DNA of 64,000 nucleotides from Streptomyces sp. NBC_00459. Lineage in GTDB: Bacteria; Actinomycetota; Actinomycetes; Streptomycetales; Streptomycetaceae. Below, one piece after another: positions 8,055 to 15,923 of this stretch (positions within the stretch are counted from its first letter, which is position 1; the number at the start of each line of letters is the position of its first letter). The notes under the pieces are model-generated. The model searched no databases, was not told where the DNA came from, and worked only from the letters and a program-made list of their open reading frames with translations. The translations under genes and the position numbers were made by a program. The DNA lies in NCBI RefSeq assembly GCF_036013955.1, contig NZ_CP107903.1, forward strand, positions 5,890,001 through 5,954,000, read 5' to 3'.

Positions 8055-9098
8055 TCAGCCGCTCGACACTCCCCTCGGGGTGGTCGGGGCGGGGGACGGG
8101 TCCGTCGCCGGGACCCGCCGCCGACGCCTGCGCTTGAGGAGTGCCCAGGGTCCTCTGGGCCCCGTGGGCATGGCCGCCGTGACCTCCGTGCCCGGCTCCG
8201 ACGCCGCCTCCGCCGCCGCTCGCGCCACCGGCAGGAAGCCCTCGCGGCGGGACGCGTCCGGGCGCTCCTCCTCCGCCGGCCACAGGCCCAGCGCCGCGCA
8301 CACCGTCGGGAGGACCGCCATCGCCGCCGTCGCGTAGCCCTCGGCGGACGGGTGGTAGTTGTCCGGGCCGAACAGTTCGCGCGGGTTGGCCTCGAACTCG
8401 GGGCCGAGCAGGTCGCCCAGCGACACCGTGCGGCCCCCTTGCTCGACGACCCCGATCGTCTGTGCCGCCGCCAGTTGCCGGGACGCCCGCCGGGCCAGCC
8501 AGCGCAGCGGCTGCTGGACGTGCTCGACGGTGCCCAGGTCGGGACAGGTGCCCACGACCACCTCGGCACCCGCCGTACGGAGTCGGCGTACCGCAGACGA
8601 CAGATGGCGGACCGAGCGCGTCGGGGGCATCCGGTGCGTGACGTCGTTCGCGCCGACCATGATCACGCAGACGTCCGGGATCCGGTCGGAGGCCGCGACG
8701 GTCAGCGCGACCTGGCGGTCCAGATCGTCGGACTGGGCGCCGGGCAGCGCCACGTTGCGCAGTTCCACCGGGCGTTCCGCGAACGCCGACAGGCCGGACG
8801 CGAGCAGCGCGCCCGGGGTCTGGCGGGCCCGGTGGACGCCCTGGCCGGCCGCCGTGGAGTCGCCCAGCAGGACGAGTCTGAGCGGGGGCTCACCGGGGGT
8901 GGCGTACCCGCGTCCGTACAGGCCGTCCGCGCTCGGCGCGTGCGGGCCGCCGCCGTTGCCCACCTGGCGTTTCGCCATCCGTACCTCGGCCAGCACCAGT
9001 CCCACGGCCGCCGCGCTCATCAGGCCGATCCCGCCACCGCCGTACGCAGCGCCGGCCGCGATCCGGCGGGCCACCCTTGCCCTGGACATGCTCGTCAT
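8055..9098 (-). CDS. SGNH/GDSL-family hydrolase, membrane-anchored
   Basis: 347-residue esterase or lipase-like hydrolase. Block I LLGDSTAAGQG (Ser near 80) supplies the nucleophile, VIMVGANDVTH the GxND block, and PDNYHPSAEGY near 265 the Asp-His pair. A hydrophobic N-terminal stretch (about 12-37) indicates secretion or membrane anchoring. ATG at 9098 follows GAGGAGG at 12 nt; a second ATG three codons downstream is possible. The C-terminal 70 residues are basic and low in complexity (RRRRRRVPATDP). The substrate is unknown; in Streptomyces such enzymes act on lipids or acylated sugars. It diverges from the cystathionine beta-synthase gene across 150 bp. Confidence 0.85.
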   Translation of the reverse strand: MTSMSRARVARRIAAGAAYGGGGIGLMSAAAVGLVLAEVRMAKRQVGNGGGPHAPSADGLYGRGYATPGEPPLRLVLLGDSTAAGQGVHRARQTPGALLASGLSAFAERPVELRNVALPGAQSDDLDRQVALTVAASDRIPDVCVIMVGANDVTHRMPPTRSVRHLSSAVRRLRTAGAEVVVGTCPDLGTVEHVQQPLRWLARRASRQLAAAQTIGVVEQGGRTVSLGDLLGPEFEANPRELFGPDNYHPSAEGYATAAMAVLPTVCAALGLWPAEEERPDASRREGFLPVARAAAEAASEPGTEVTAAMPTGPRGPWALLKRRRRRRVPATDPSPAPTTPRGVSSG

Positions 9099-9248
9099 GC
9101 GTCGCCGCCACCTCCTCGTAGCCGTACACCCACTCCTTGCCCCGTACCGACGGTCCGCCAATCGTGACGTGAGGTGAATGCCGGGGCGGAGCCTTAGGCT
9201 GGCGGCACCAATGACGACCACTTTTATGTGCGGCAACCGGAGACAACG

Positions 9249-10640
9249 GTGCAATTCCACGACTCGATGATCAGCCTCGTCGGCAACACCCCGCTGCTGA
9301 GGCTCAACAGTGTGACCGCGGGCATTCAGGCGACCGTCCTCGCGAAGGTCGAGTACTTCAACCCCGGCGGGTCCGTGAAGGACCGCATCGCCCTGCGCAT
9401 GATCGAGGCGGCGGAGAAGAGCGGGGAGCTGAAGCCCGGCGGCACGATCGTCGAGCCGACCAGCGGAAACACGGGTGTCGGGCTGGCCATCGTGGCCCAG
9501 CAGAAGGGGTACAAGTGCATCTTCGTGTGCCCCGACAAGGTCTCCACCGACAAGATCAACGTGATGCGCGCCTACGGCGCCGACGTCGTGGTCTGCCCCA
9601 CCGCCGTTGACCCCGAGCACCCGGACTCGTACTACAACGTGTCCGACCGGCTCGTGCGCGAGACGCCGGGCGCCTGGAAGCCCGACCAGTACTCCAACCC
9701 CAACAACCCCCTCTCGCACTATCACTCCACCGGCCCCGAGCTGTGGGAGCAGACGGACGGGCGGATCACCCACTTCGTGGCGGGCGTCGGCACCGGCGGG
9801 ACCATCTCCGGGACCGGGCGCTATCTGAAGGACGCCAGTGACGGGCGCGTCCAGGTCGTCGGGGCCGACCCGGAGGGGTCCGTGTACTCCGGGGGGTCCG
9901 GGCGGCCGTACCTGGTGGAGGGGGTGGGCGAGGACTTCTGGCCCACCGCCTACGACCGGACCGTCGCCGACGAGATCGTCGCCGTGTCCGACAAGGACTC
10001 CTTCCAGATGACCCGCCGGCTCGCCAAGGAGGAGGGCCTGCTGGTGGGCGGCTCCTGCGGGATGGCCGTCGTCGCCGCGCTGCGGGTCGCCGAGCGGCTC
10101 GGGCCGGACGACGTCGTCGTCGTGCTGCTGCCCGACAGCGGGCGTGGCTACCTCAGCAAGATCTTCAACGACGAGTGGATGGCCGACTACGGCTTCCTGG
10201 AGGACACCGGGCCCTCCGCCCGCGTCGCCGACGTCCTCGACTACAAGGAGCACGGCCACATCCCCTCCCTCGTCCACATGCACCCGGACGAGACGGTCGG
10301 TCAGGCCATCGAGGTGCTGCGCGAGTACGGCGTCTCGCAGATGCCGATCGTGAAGCCCGGCGCCGGTCACCCCGACGTCATGGCGGCGGAGGTCGTCGGA
10401 TCGGTCGTCGAACGCGAGCTGCTCGCCGCGCTGTTCACCCAGCGGGCCTCGCTCGACGACCCGCTGGAGAAGCACATGTCGGCGCCGCTGCCGCAGGTCG
10501 GTTCCGGTGAACCGGTCGGCGACCTGATGTTCGTCCTGGGCGCCCACGACGCGGCGATCGTGCTGGTCGAGGGCAAACCCACCGGAGTGGTCAGCCGGCA
10601 GGACCTCCTGGCCTTCCTGGCCAAGGGCGGCAACCAGTAG
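9249..10640 (+). CDS. Cystathionine beta-synthase
   Basis: PLP enzyme of reverse transsulfuration, joining serine and homocysteine to cystathionine. 463 residues. The PLP lysine is in NPGGSVKDRIALRM (Lys near 44), the phosphate loop in GTGGTISGTGR, and PTSGNTGVGLA follows the fold-II pattern. Two C-terminal CBS domains (about 330-390 and 410-458, ending RQDLLAFLA) separate it from plain cysteine synthases and suggest nucleotide or AdoMet regulation. GTG at 9249 follows GGAG at 9239-9242; an in-frame GTG at 9228 has no SD. No cystathionine gamma-lyase gene is adjacent. Confidence 0.93.
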   Translation: MQFHDSMISLVGNTPLLRLNSVTAGIQATVLAKVEYFNPGGSVKDRIALRMIEAAEKSGELKPGGTIVEPTSGNTGVGLAIVAQQKGYKCIFVCPDKVSTDKINVMRAYGADVVVCPTAVDPEHPDSYYNVSDRLVRETPGAWKPDQYSNPNNPLSHYHSTGPELWEQTDGRITHFVAGVGTGGTISGTGRYLKDASDGRVQVVGADPEGSVYSGGSGRPYLVEGVGEDFWPTAYDRTVADEIVAVSDKDSFQMTRRLAKEEGLLVGGSCGMAVVAALRVAERLGPDDVVVVLLPDSGRGYLSKIFNDEWMADYGFLEDTGPSARVADVLDYKEHGHIPSLVHMHPDETVGQAIEVLREYGVSQMPIVKPGAGHPDVMAAEVVGSVVERELLAALFTQRASLDDPLEKHMSAPLPQVGSGEPVGDLMFVLGAHDAAIVLVEGKPTGVVSRQDLLAFLAKGGNQ

Positions 10641-10665
10641 CGAAACGTCCGGTGAACGGAGCGTG

Positions 10666-10708
10666 TCGGAGCGGAACTTGCGGTGTACGTCGCGATGCCC
10701 CGCTCCGA
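10666..10708. other. Hairpin just after the CBS gene
   Basis: TCGGAGCGG (10666-10674) pairs perfectly with CCGCTCCGA (10700-10708). It lies 25 bp after the cystathionine beta-synthase stop and may be a 3' end structure or processing site. Confidence 0.45.
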
Positions 10709-10930
10709 TTCCTTTCGGACGGAGACTTCGCGGAAGTGGTACGAGGGTGTCACGTCCGCGCAGCACACGCTTAACACAGGACCGGCAGAGTAGTGGGTGT
10801 CGGCAAGGGCGGGAGCGGCTCCCCGCCCCGGCCGGCACCGAAACGGCGTCACGGACCTCCGGAGCGGCTCCCGGACCTCCACCGACGCCTAGGACGCGCA
10901 AGCCCGGCCCTGACCCGGCACGCGTCCCTC

Positions 10931-10995
10931 GCGGGGACCGCCGTCGTCCCGCCCTCCGGGCAACCGGGGGTGCGGCGGTCCCCGCGCAAGCTTTT
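10931..10995. terminator. Large terminator-like stem with T-run
   Basis: GCGGGGACCGCCG (10931-10943) pairs perfectly over 13 bp with CGGCGGTCCCCGC (10973-10985), and a T-run (ctttttg, about 10990-10996) follows. It lies between convergent genes. The remainder of the 10641-11079 gap holds no gene that I can support. Confidence 0.7.
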
Positions 10996-11079
10996 TGTGC
11001 GGCCTACGGTGCCGTTCTCCCTGAGCGCGACGACTCACAGGCAGTCAGCCGACAGCTGTCGACCGACAGCTGAGAGCCG

Positions 11080-11523
11080 TCAGTCCTCCCAGTCGCCGTC
11101 CCGGCCGGACCTCTTGTGGCGGCCGAAGAGCCACGCCGAACTGCCGGCCGCCTGGAACGCGTTGACTCCCACGATGCCGCCCCACGCGACCAGCAGGCCG
11201 GGGAGGCCCGAGATGCCGGCGCCGATGGCGGACAGGGGTATCGCCAGGACGAGCGAGACGATGGCGAAGCCGAAGCGCTCGCCGAAGGTGTCGGTGGACT
11301 TCGGGCCGCGTGAGTCACGCGCCACCACCATCTGCTGTTCGGCGAGCTGCCGCCGTACCCGGCGCTCCACCGAGCCGTCGATCCGCTGGTCGACCTTCTC
11401 CAGGAACGAGTCGACCAGCGCGGACTCGTACTCCTCGCCCAGCTCTCTGCGGGCCTGCAGGGTGGCGCTGAGTTCCTTCTTCAGGTCGGCGTCGTGCGCG
11501 CCCGTGGTGTCCATACCGGTCAT
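11080..11523 (-). CDS. Small integral membrane protein, unknown function
   Basis: 147 residues. The first 85 are hydrophilic and helical, with a heptad-like charged segment (SATLQARRELGEEYESALVDSFLEKVDQR) and RRVRRQLAEQQ. Two membrane segments follow (FAIVSLVLAIPLSAIGAGISG and GLLVAWGGIVGVNAFQAAG), ending in a short basic tail. It resembles a common actinobacterial hypothetical family whose role is unknown. Two ATG codons, 11523 and 11514, are possible; neither has a strong SD and I list the first. It diverges from the ammonia-lyase homologue over about 200 bp. Confidence 0.7.
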   Translation of the reverse strand: MTGMDTTGAHDADLKKELSATLQARRELGEEYESALVDSFLEKVDQRIDGSVERRVRRQLAEQQMVVARDSRGPKSTDTFGERFGFAIVSLVLAIPLSAIGAGISGLPGLLVAWGGIVGVNAFQAAGSSAWLFGRHKRSGRDGDWED

Positions 11524-11643
11524 GCACACCACGGTAGGGAAACGGCACCCGCCCGGCACTGGGGTTAGCCCCCCTGTTGCCCCTGGGCCGGGCCCCAGGG
11601 GACGTCGAACCGCATCGTGAGATGTGCCTTGCCCAGCCTGTAT

Positions 11644-11668
11644 AACAACATGCAGAGTGTTTGTTGTT
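11644..11668. promoter_or_regulatory. AT-rich inverted repeat between divergent genes
   Basis: AACAACA (11644-11650) and TGTTGTT (11662-11668) form perfect 7-bp arms with an 11-bp spacer, conspicuous in this GC-rich DNA. It sits between a membrane-protein gene and the lyase-rpiR operon, so it is a candidate operator, possibly of the MurR/RpiR protein. Confidence 0.5.
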
Positions 11669-11677
11669 TGAATATGT

Positions 11678-11701
11678 TGCCCATGCTCATGCCCATGCTC
11701 T
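11678..11701. repeat. Two 12-bp direct repeats before the lyase homologue
   Basis: TGCCCATGCTCA (11678-11689) is followed immediately by TGCCCATGCTCT (11690-11701), 21 bp before the start codon. It may be a tandem binding site or a slippage product in the leader. Confidence 0.5.
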
Positions 11702-11722
11702 GGTGACGGGAGTCCGCGTCTT

Positions 11723-13276
11723 ATGTCGTCTCGGATCGTGGATGTGCCGCCTCCGGCGTCCACCGGCATCGTCGTCCTTGACGGTGTCGGCCTCGGTGTC
11801 GAGGACGTCGTGCGCCTCGCGGACGGGGCCGCGCGGCCCGTCCCGGGCACCGACGCGATGAAGCGCGTCGAGGAGGTCTGGGACGTCGCCCGCCGGATCG
11901 CCGCGACCGGCCGCGTGTACGGCCGCTCCACCGGCGTAGGCGCCAACCGCAACGAGGCCGTCCCGACCGAGGCCGCCGCCGACCACGGACTGCGCCTGCT
12001 GCGCAGCCATGCCGGTGCCATCGGCAGGGAACTGCCGGCCCGGCAGGTACGGGCGATGCTCGCTGTCCGCGCCAACCAGCTGCTGGCGGGGGGCGCCGGA
12101 CTCCGGCCCGGAGTGGTCACCGCCCTGTGCGAGGCGCTGGAGAACGGGGCCCACCCCGTGATCAACGAGTTCGGATCGGTGGGCACCGGGGACATCGCGG
12201 CGCTGGCTCAGATGGGGCTCGCGCTGGCGGGGGAGCACGAGTGGATCGGGCCGGCGACGACAGCGGCGGGATCGCCTTCCCGCGGGTGGAGTGTCGCCGG
12301 AGCCCCCGAGCCCCAGGCCCTCGACAACAACGACGCCCTCGCCCTGATCAGCAGCAACGCCCTCACCCTCGGCCAGGCCGCGCTCGCCCTGCACGAACTG
12401 CGCGGGCTCATCGCCGCCACGCAGGTCGTCGCCTCGCTCTCACTGCACGCCGTCGACGGTTCCCACGAGGCGTACGCGGCGCCCGTGCACGCCGCCCGTC
12501 CGCACCGGGGTTCGGTCGAAGTTGCCCGCCGGATGCGCGAGTTGATCGGCTCTGCGGCCCGGCCCACCCCTCCCCTCGGGCGCATCCAGGACCCGTACGG
12601 CTTCCGGTGTCTGCCGCAGATCCACGGGCCCGCGCATGACGCGGCGGACGCCCTGGAGGGGGTGCTCGCCATCGAGATCAACGCCGCCGCGGAGAACCCG
12701 CTCATCTCCCCCGAGGACCTGACCGCCTACCACCACGGCGGCTTCTACCAGGCCCAACTGGCCCTCGCCCTGGACCACTTCAGACTGGCCGTCACCCAGG
12801 TGGCGCGGCTGTCCACCTCGCGCCTGTCCACCCTCAACGAGCCCGCCTTCACCCGTCTGCGCCCCTTCCTCGCCGACCACGAGCCCGCCGCCTCCGGGGT
12901 GATGATCCTGGAGTACGCGGCCGGCGCGGCCCTCGGTGACCTGCGGGCCTTCTCCGCGCCCGCCTCCCTCGGGCACGCTGTACTCTCCCGGGGCGTCGAG
13001 GAGCAGGCCAGCTTCGCCTCGCTCGCCGCCCGCCAGACACTGCGCGCGTGCGACGCGTACCGTCTCGTGGTCGGCTGCGAACTGGTCGCCGCCGTACGCG
13101 CGCTGCGCCAGCGCGATCTGCGGCCGGACCCGGACCTGCCGGCCGGACGGGCGCTGGAGCTGGCCGAGTCCGTCCTGGACGACGACTCGGCCGACCGGCC
13201 GCTCACGGACGACGTGACAGTGGCTGCGGCACTGCTGGACCGGTTCACGGAGATCTGGAGGGGGAGCGCGGTATGA
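11723..13276 (+). CDS. Aromatic amino acid ammonia-lyase family protein with non-canonical cofactor triad
   Basis: 517-residue member of the HAL/PAL fold. Family landmarks are present: VYGRSTGVGANRNEAV near 72 (catalytic Tyr region), NQLLAGGAGLRP, NALTLGQAALAL, QDPYGFRCLPQIHG near 296 and AAENPLI near 330. The cofactor loop, however, reads NEFGSVGTGDIAALAQ instead of GS(V/L)G-(A/C)SG-DLAPL: one residue is missing and no Ala/Cys-Ser-Gly remains from which the MIO group forms. The Glu and Asn of the usual EGLALLN segment are also changed (DALALIS). It may be inactive, bind a ligand or use Thr-Gly differently. Its stop overlaps the RpiR gene start (ATGA). Canonical HutH activity is doubtful. Confidence 0.8.
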   Translation: MSSRIVDVPPPASTGIVVLDGVGLGVEDVVRLADGAARPVPGTDAMKRVEEVWDVARRIAATGRVYGRSTGVGANRNEAVPTEAAADHGLRLLRSHAGAIGRELPARQVRAMLAVRANQLLAGGAGLRPGVVTALCEALENGAHPVINEFGSVGTGDIAALAQMGLALAGEHEWIGPATTAAGSPSRGWSVAGAPEPQALDNNDALALISSNALTLGQAALALHELRGLIAATQVVASLSLHAVDGSHEAYAAPVHAARPHRGSVEVARRMRELIGSAARPTPPLGRIQDPYGFRCLPQIHGPAHDAADALEGVLAIEINAAAENPLISPEDLTAYHHGGFYQAQLALALDHFRLAVTQVARLSTSRLSTLNEPAFTRLRPFLADHEPAASGVMILEYAAGAALGDLRAFSAPASLGHAVLSRGVEEQASFASLAARQTLRACDAYRLVVGCELVAAVRALRQRDLRPDPDLPAGRALELAESVLDDDSADRPLTDDVTVAAALLDRFTEIWRGSAV

Positions 13277-14223
13277 GCACGCCGAGTGCGGACGACAGCA
13301 GGGGCGCCGGTACGGGCACGGACACGGGTCCAGGTACGGACATGGGTGCAGAGGAAGCGGTGGGTGCGTCCGGTGCGGGCGGACATCTGCCCGACAGCCC
13401 CGCCGCCCGGCTCCAGGCCCTCTTCGAAGGGCACCGGCTCACCCCGACGCAGCGGCGCATCGCGCACAGCATGGTGCGCCGGGCCTCCGAGGTGCCCTTC
13501 CTCTCCAGCGTCGAGCTGGCCGAACTGGCCGGCGTCAGCCAGCCGTCCGTCACCCGTTTCGCCGTCGCCCTAGGCTTCGACGGTTACCCGGCGCTGCGCA
13601 GGCATCTGCGCGAGGTCGCCCCCGCCGAACAGAGCGCCGAGCCGGTCTCGTGCAACGAGTACCAGCAGGCCGTCGAGGCCGAGATCGAGAACCTGAAGCA
13701 CCTGGCCGAGGTGCTGGCCGACCCGCGCCCGGTGCGGCGGGCGGGCCAACTGCTCGCGGCCTCGCGTCCCTTGCCCGTCCTCGGGCTGCGCGCCGCCGCC
13801 TCCCAGGCGTACGGCTTCGCGTACTTCGCCGCCAAGGTCCATCCGGACGTACGGCTGCTCCACGAGGGCGGCACGATGATCCACGACCGTATCGACGCCG
13901 CCGTACGGGCGGGCGCCACGACCCTGCTGTGCTTCGCGCTGCCCCGGCATCCCCGCGAGGTCGTCGACACCCTCGCCTATGCGAGGGCGGCGGGGCTGAC
14001 CGTCGTCACCGTCGCCGACTCGGCGTTCGCGCCGGTCGCCAAGGTCTCCGACCTGCTGCTCCCCGCCGCCGTCGGCACCGGCCTCGCCTTCGACACCGCC
14101 TGCGCGCCGATGCTGCTCGGCCGGGTCCTGCTGGAGGCCATGTGCGACGACCTGCCCGACGCCCAGGCGCGCCTGGAGGAGTTCGACACGCGGGCGGCGA
14201 CCCGGGGGCTGTTCGTCGAGTAG
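13273..14223 (+). CDS. MurR/RpiR family transcriptional regulator
   Basis: 316 residues. A low-complexity Gly/Thr N-terminus (about 1-40) precedes an HTH_6 domain (about 45-115) with SVELAELAGVSQPSVTRFAVALGFDGY as recognition region. A SIS sugar-phosphate-binding domain follows (about 150-295), including LPVLGLRAAASQAYGFAYFAAKV. Such regulators sense phosphorylated sugars or related metabolites. The ATG overlaps the lyase stop by 4 bases, so the two are translated together, and the regulator probably controls, or responds to the product of, the lyase homologue. The inverted repeat at 11644-11668 is a candidate target. Confidence 0.88.
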   Translation: MSTPSADDSRGAGTGTDTGPGTDMGAEEAVGASGAGGHLPDSPAARLQALFEGHRLTPTQRRIAHSMVRRASEVPFLSSVELAELAGVSQPSVTRFAVALGFDGYPALRRHLREVAPAEQSAEPVSCNEYQQAVEAEIENLKHLAEVLADPRPVRRAGQLLAASRPLPVLGLRAAASQAYGFAYFAAKVHPDVRLLHEGGTMIHDRIDAAVRAGATTLLCFALPRHPREVVDTLAYARAAGLTVVTVADSAFAPVAKVSDLLLPAAVGTGLAFDTACAPMLLGRVLLEAMCDDLPDAQARLEEFDTRAATRGLFVE

Positions 14224-14335
14224 GAGTCTTCAGCGACCCTGGCGGTTCTCAGACTCGTCTCACGTTCGCTCGCTACTCTCCCGCTCCGACAGAACTGTCA
14301 GCACTGTGCCGGGATGGACGAACCGGGAGGCGGAT

Positions 14336-14929
14336 GTGGCACGCGGAGTTCGCGGAGGGCAGGGCCTGGCTCGGGTGGCCGTGGTCGTACGGGCCGGAGT
14401 GACGCCCCTGTGGTGGTACGGAGTGTTCGCGGCGGGCATCGGCGTGCTGGTGCCCGGGATCACCGGCCGCCGGATCGGGGTGATGGCGGGGGCCGCGCTG
14501 TTCATCGTCGCGGCCGGTGCCGTGGCGTGTCTGCGGCGCGGGCGCTACTCCGCGCTCGCCGCCGGTGCCGCCCGGGCCGGCAGGCACGACGTGCTCCAGG
14601 ACCGCGCGGTGACCGTGCGCAACTGGCGCCGCGGTCACCGCTGGTGGCTGCTGCTCGCCTTCGCCGCCGCGCTGGCCGGCTCCCTCGCGGTGCCCGCGGC
14701 GGGCGGAATGCTGCTCGCCGGGGCCGGTACCGGGCTGCGGCTGAAGGCCGCCTGGCTGGGCCGCCGCGAGCGCGCCGACGACGTACTGCTGTGGGTACGG
14801 GTGGACTGGCTGGGCCCGCGTTCCGGCGCCCCGGCGGGCAAGCCGGTCAAGGCCTACCGCGCCACGGGAATCGCCGCCGGCGACGCCACCCCGGGCGGGG
14901 CGCGCCGCCGCGGCGACGTACTGGTCTAG
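14336..14929 (+). CDS. Hypothetical membrane protein
   Basis: 197 residues. Hydrophobic segments at about 22-38 (WWYGVFAAGIGVLVPGI), 44-60 and 105-135 (WLLLAFAAALAGSLAVPAAGGMLLAGAG) alternate with Arg-rich loops; the tail is basic and soluble. No enzyme motif is visible and I do not recognise a family. GTG at 14336 is preferred because GGGAGG lies 5 nt upstream; the frame itself opens at 14306. It is convergent with the roadblock operon with only 31 bp between. Confidence 0.65.
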   Translation: MARGVRGGQGLARVAVVVRAGVTPLWWYGVFAAGIGVLVPGITGRRIGVMAGAALFIVAAGAVACLRRGRYSALAAGAARAGRHDVLQDRAVTVRNWRRGHRWWLLLAFAAALAGSLAVPAAGGMLLAGAGTGLRLKAAWLGRRERADDVLLWVRVDWLGPRSGAPAGKPVKAYRATGIAAGDATPGGARRRGDVLV

Positions 14930-14960
14930 CTTTCTCGTCGCTTCGGGCGTGGGGAGGGTC

Positions 14961-15335
14961 TCAGACCTCGATCTCCGCCTCGATCCGTTTCAGCTGGTGG
15001 CGGGCCATCGCCAGGTTGGAACGGTTGATGTCGAGCACCAGGTAGAGGAAGAGGCCGTTGCCGCCGCGCCCCTTCATCATGCGGATCAGGTGGTACTGGC
15101 TGGAGAGCGTGATCAGGATGTCCTCGATCTCGCCCTTCAGGCCGAGGTGCTCCATGGTGCGCATCTTCGCGCGTACGACGTCGGTGTTGCCGGCGGCGGC
15201 GACGTTCAGGTCGAACGTCTTGCTGCCGCCCATGGTGCCCAGGGCCATGCCGCTGGTGTAGTCGACGAGTGCGACTCCGGTGGCGCCCTCGATGGAGGTC
15301 AGCGCCTCTTTCAACGCGGTCTCTGTGGTGGCCAT
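14961..15335 (-). CDS. Roadblock/LC7 family protein
   Basis: 124-residue roadblock-fold protein. EGATGVALVDYTSGMALGTMGG near the start and EDILITLSSQYHLIRMMK in the middle are typical, and FLYLVLDINRSNLAMARHQL forms the last strand and helix. It is clearly paralogous to the protein at 16790-17221 (ALVDYTSGMALGT against ALVDWTSGLALGT). Roadblock proteins usually regulate Ras-like GTPases (MglB, CvnB), yet none is encoded here. ATG at 15335 follows AGGAGAGG. It is the last gene of a four-gene minus-strand operon. Confidence 0.85.
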   Translation of the reverse strand: MATTETALKEALTSIEGATGVALVDYTSGMALGTMGGSKTFDLNVAAAGNTDVVRAKMRTMEHLGLKGEIEDILITLSSQYHLIRMMKGRGGNGLFLYLVLDINRSNLAMARHQLKRIEAEIEV

Positions 15336-15361
15336 GACGGTGTTCCTCTCCTGCTTCCGGT

Positions 15362-15886
15362 TCAACTATCCGTGGTGGTACGCGCGTTGGGCGTGCCTGT
15401 CGGTGTGCGTGGCGCGCGTGGGGTTCTGGTTCGGGTGGGCATGGGTTCGGGTGTCGTAGGGGGTGCGATGGCCGGCCGGTCCGGTCCGGCCACTGCGGGT
15501 GCCGGCGCCGCCTCGGCCGCCGCGTCCACCAGCTCGCCGATACGGAGGCCGGCCCGGCGGCCCTCCAGGTGCAGCCGGCCGACGTTGACACGGTCCTGGG
15601 CGAGCAGCGTCAGAACGGCGGTACGGCCCGCCGCGTACGTCGCCACGTAGCCGTACACCCCGCGCACCAGCAGCTCGCGGAAGTCGCCCTGGCCGGTGGC
15701 GTCCGCCATCCGCACGGCGACGCTGAGCGCTGTGGCGGTGAGCGCCGCGACCGTCTCCGGTTCGACACCCGGGGTGTCCTGCACGAGGACGAGACCGTCG
15801 ACGCTGGCCGCGAGGGCGCCGGTGAGCTGGGGGACGCGGGCCCGCAACCGGCGTAGTTCGTCCATGACTTCGGCCTCGGCTGCCAT
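15362..15886 (-). CDS. MglB/roadblock-like protein with Pro/Thr-rich tail
   Basis: 174 residues. The N-terminal 115 follow the roadblock pattern: LTGALAASVDGLVLVQD, a helical TVAALTATALSVAVRMADATG and VYGYVATYAAGRTAVLTLLAQ. The last 45 residues are Pro/Thr/Arg-rich (TPEPMPTRTRTPRAPRTPTG) and probably disordered. ATG at 15886 follows GAGGAG at 10 nt; another in-frame ATG lies at 15864. It is separated from the neighbouring operon genes by 26 and 37 bp. No GTPase partner is encoded nearby. Confidence 0.8.
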   Translation of the reverse strand: MAAEAEVMDELRRLRARVPQLTGALAASVDGLVLVQDTPGVEPETVAALTATALSVAVRMADATGQGDFRELLVRGVYGYVATYAAGRTAVLTLLAQDRVNVGRLHLEGRRAGLRIGELVDAAAEAAPAPAVAGPDRPAIAPPTTPEPMPTRTRTPRAPRTPTGTPNARTTTDS

Positions 15887-15923
15887 GAGTGTCTGTCTCC
15901 TCTCGGCACGCGGGCGCTGCCGT

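Noticed and set aside
6575-8569. Extended start of the thiolase at 8569
   Set aside because: The first 258 codons cross the SGNH gene and have low-complexity Arg/Ser/Ala composition; [13 protein letters not shown] at 7795 is the conserved start.
8055-10901. A 948-codon minus-strand open frame running through the cystathionine beta-synthase gene
   Set aside because: Only the part from 9098 down resembles a protein (SGNH hydrolase). The rest is antisense to a clear gene and is the usual GC-rich mirror frame.
10793-11620. 275-codon plus-strand frame opposite the small membrane protein
   Set aside because: Composition is Arg/Ser/Pro-rich without family resemblance; it covers two terminator-like stems.
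13048-13272. Upstream extension of the RpiR protein
   Set aside because: It lies wholly inside the lyase gene in another frame; ATG 13273 with ATGA overlap is far better.
11723-13276. Naming the lyase homologue hutH
   Set aside because: The MIO triad is missing, so calling it histidine ammonia-lyase would be misleading despite the nearby hut operon.
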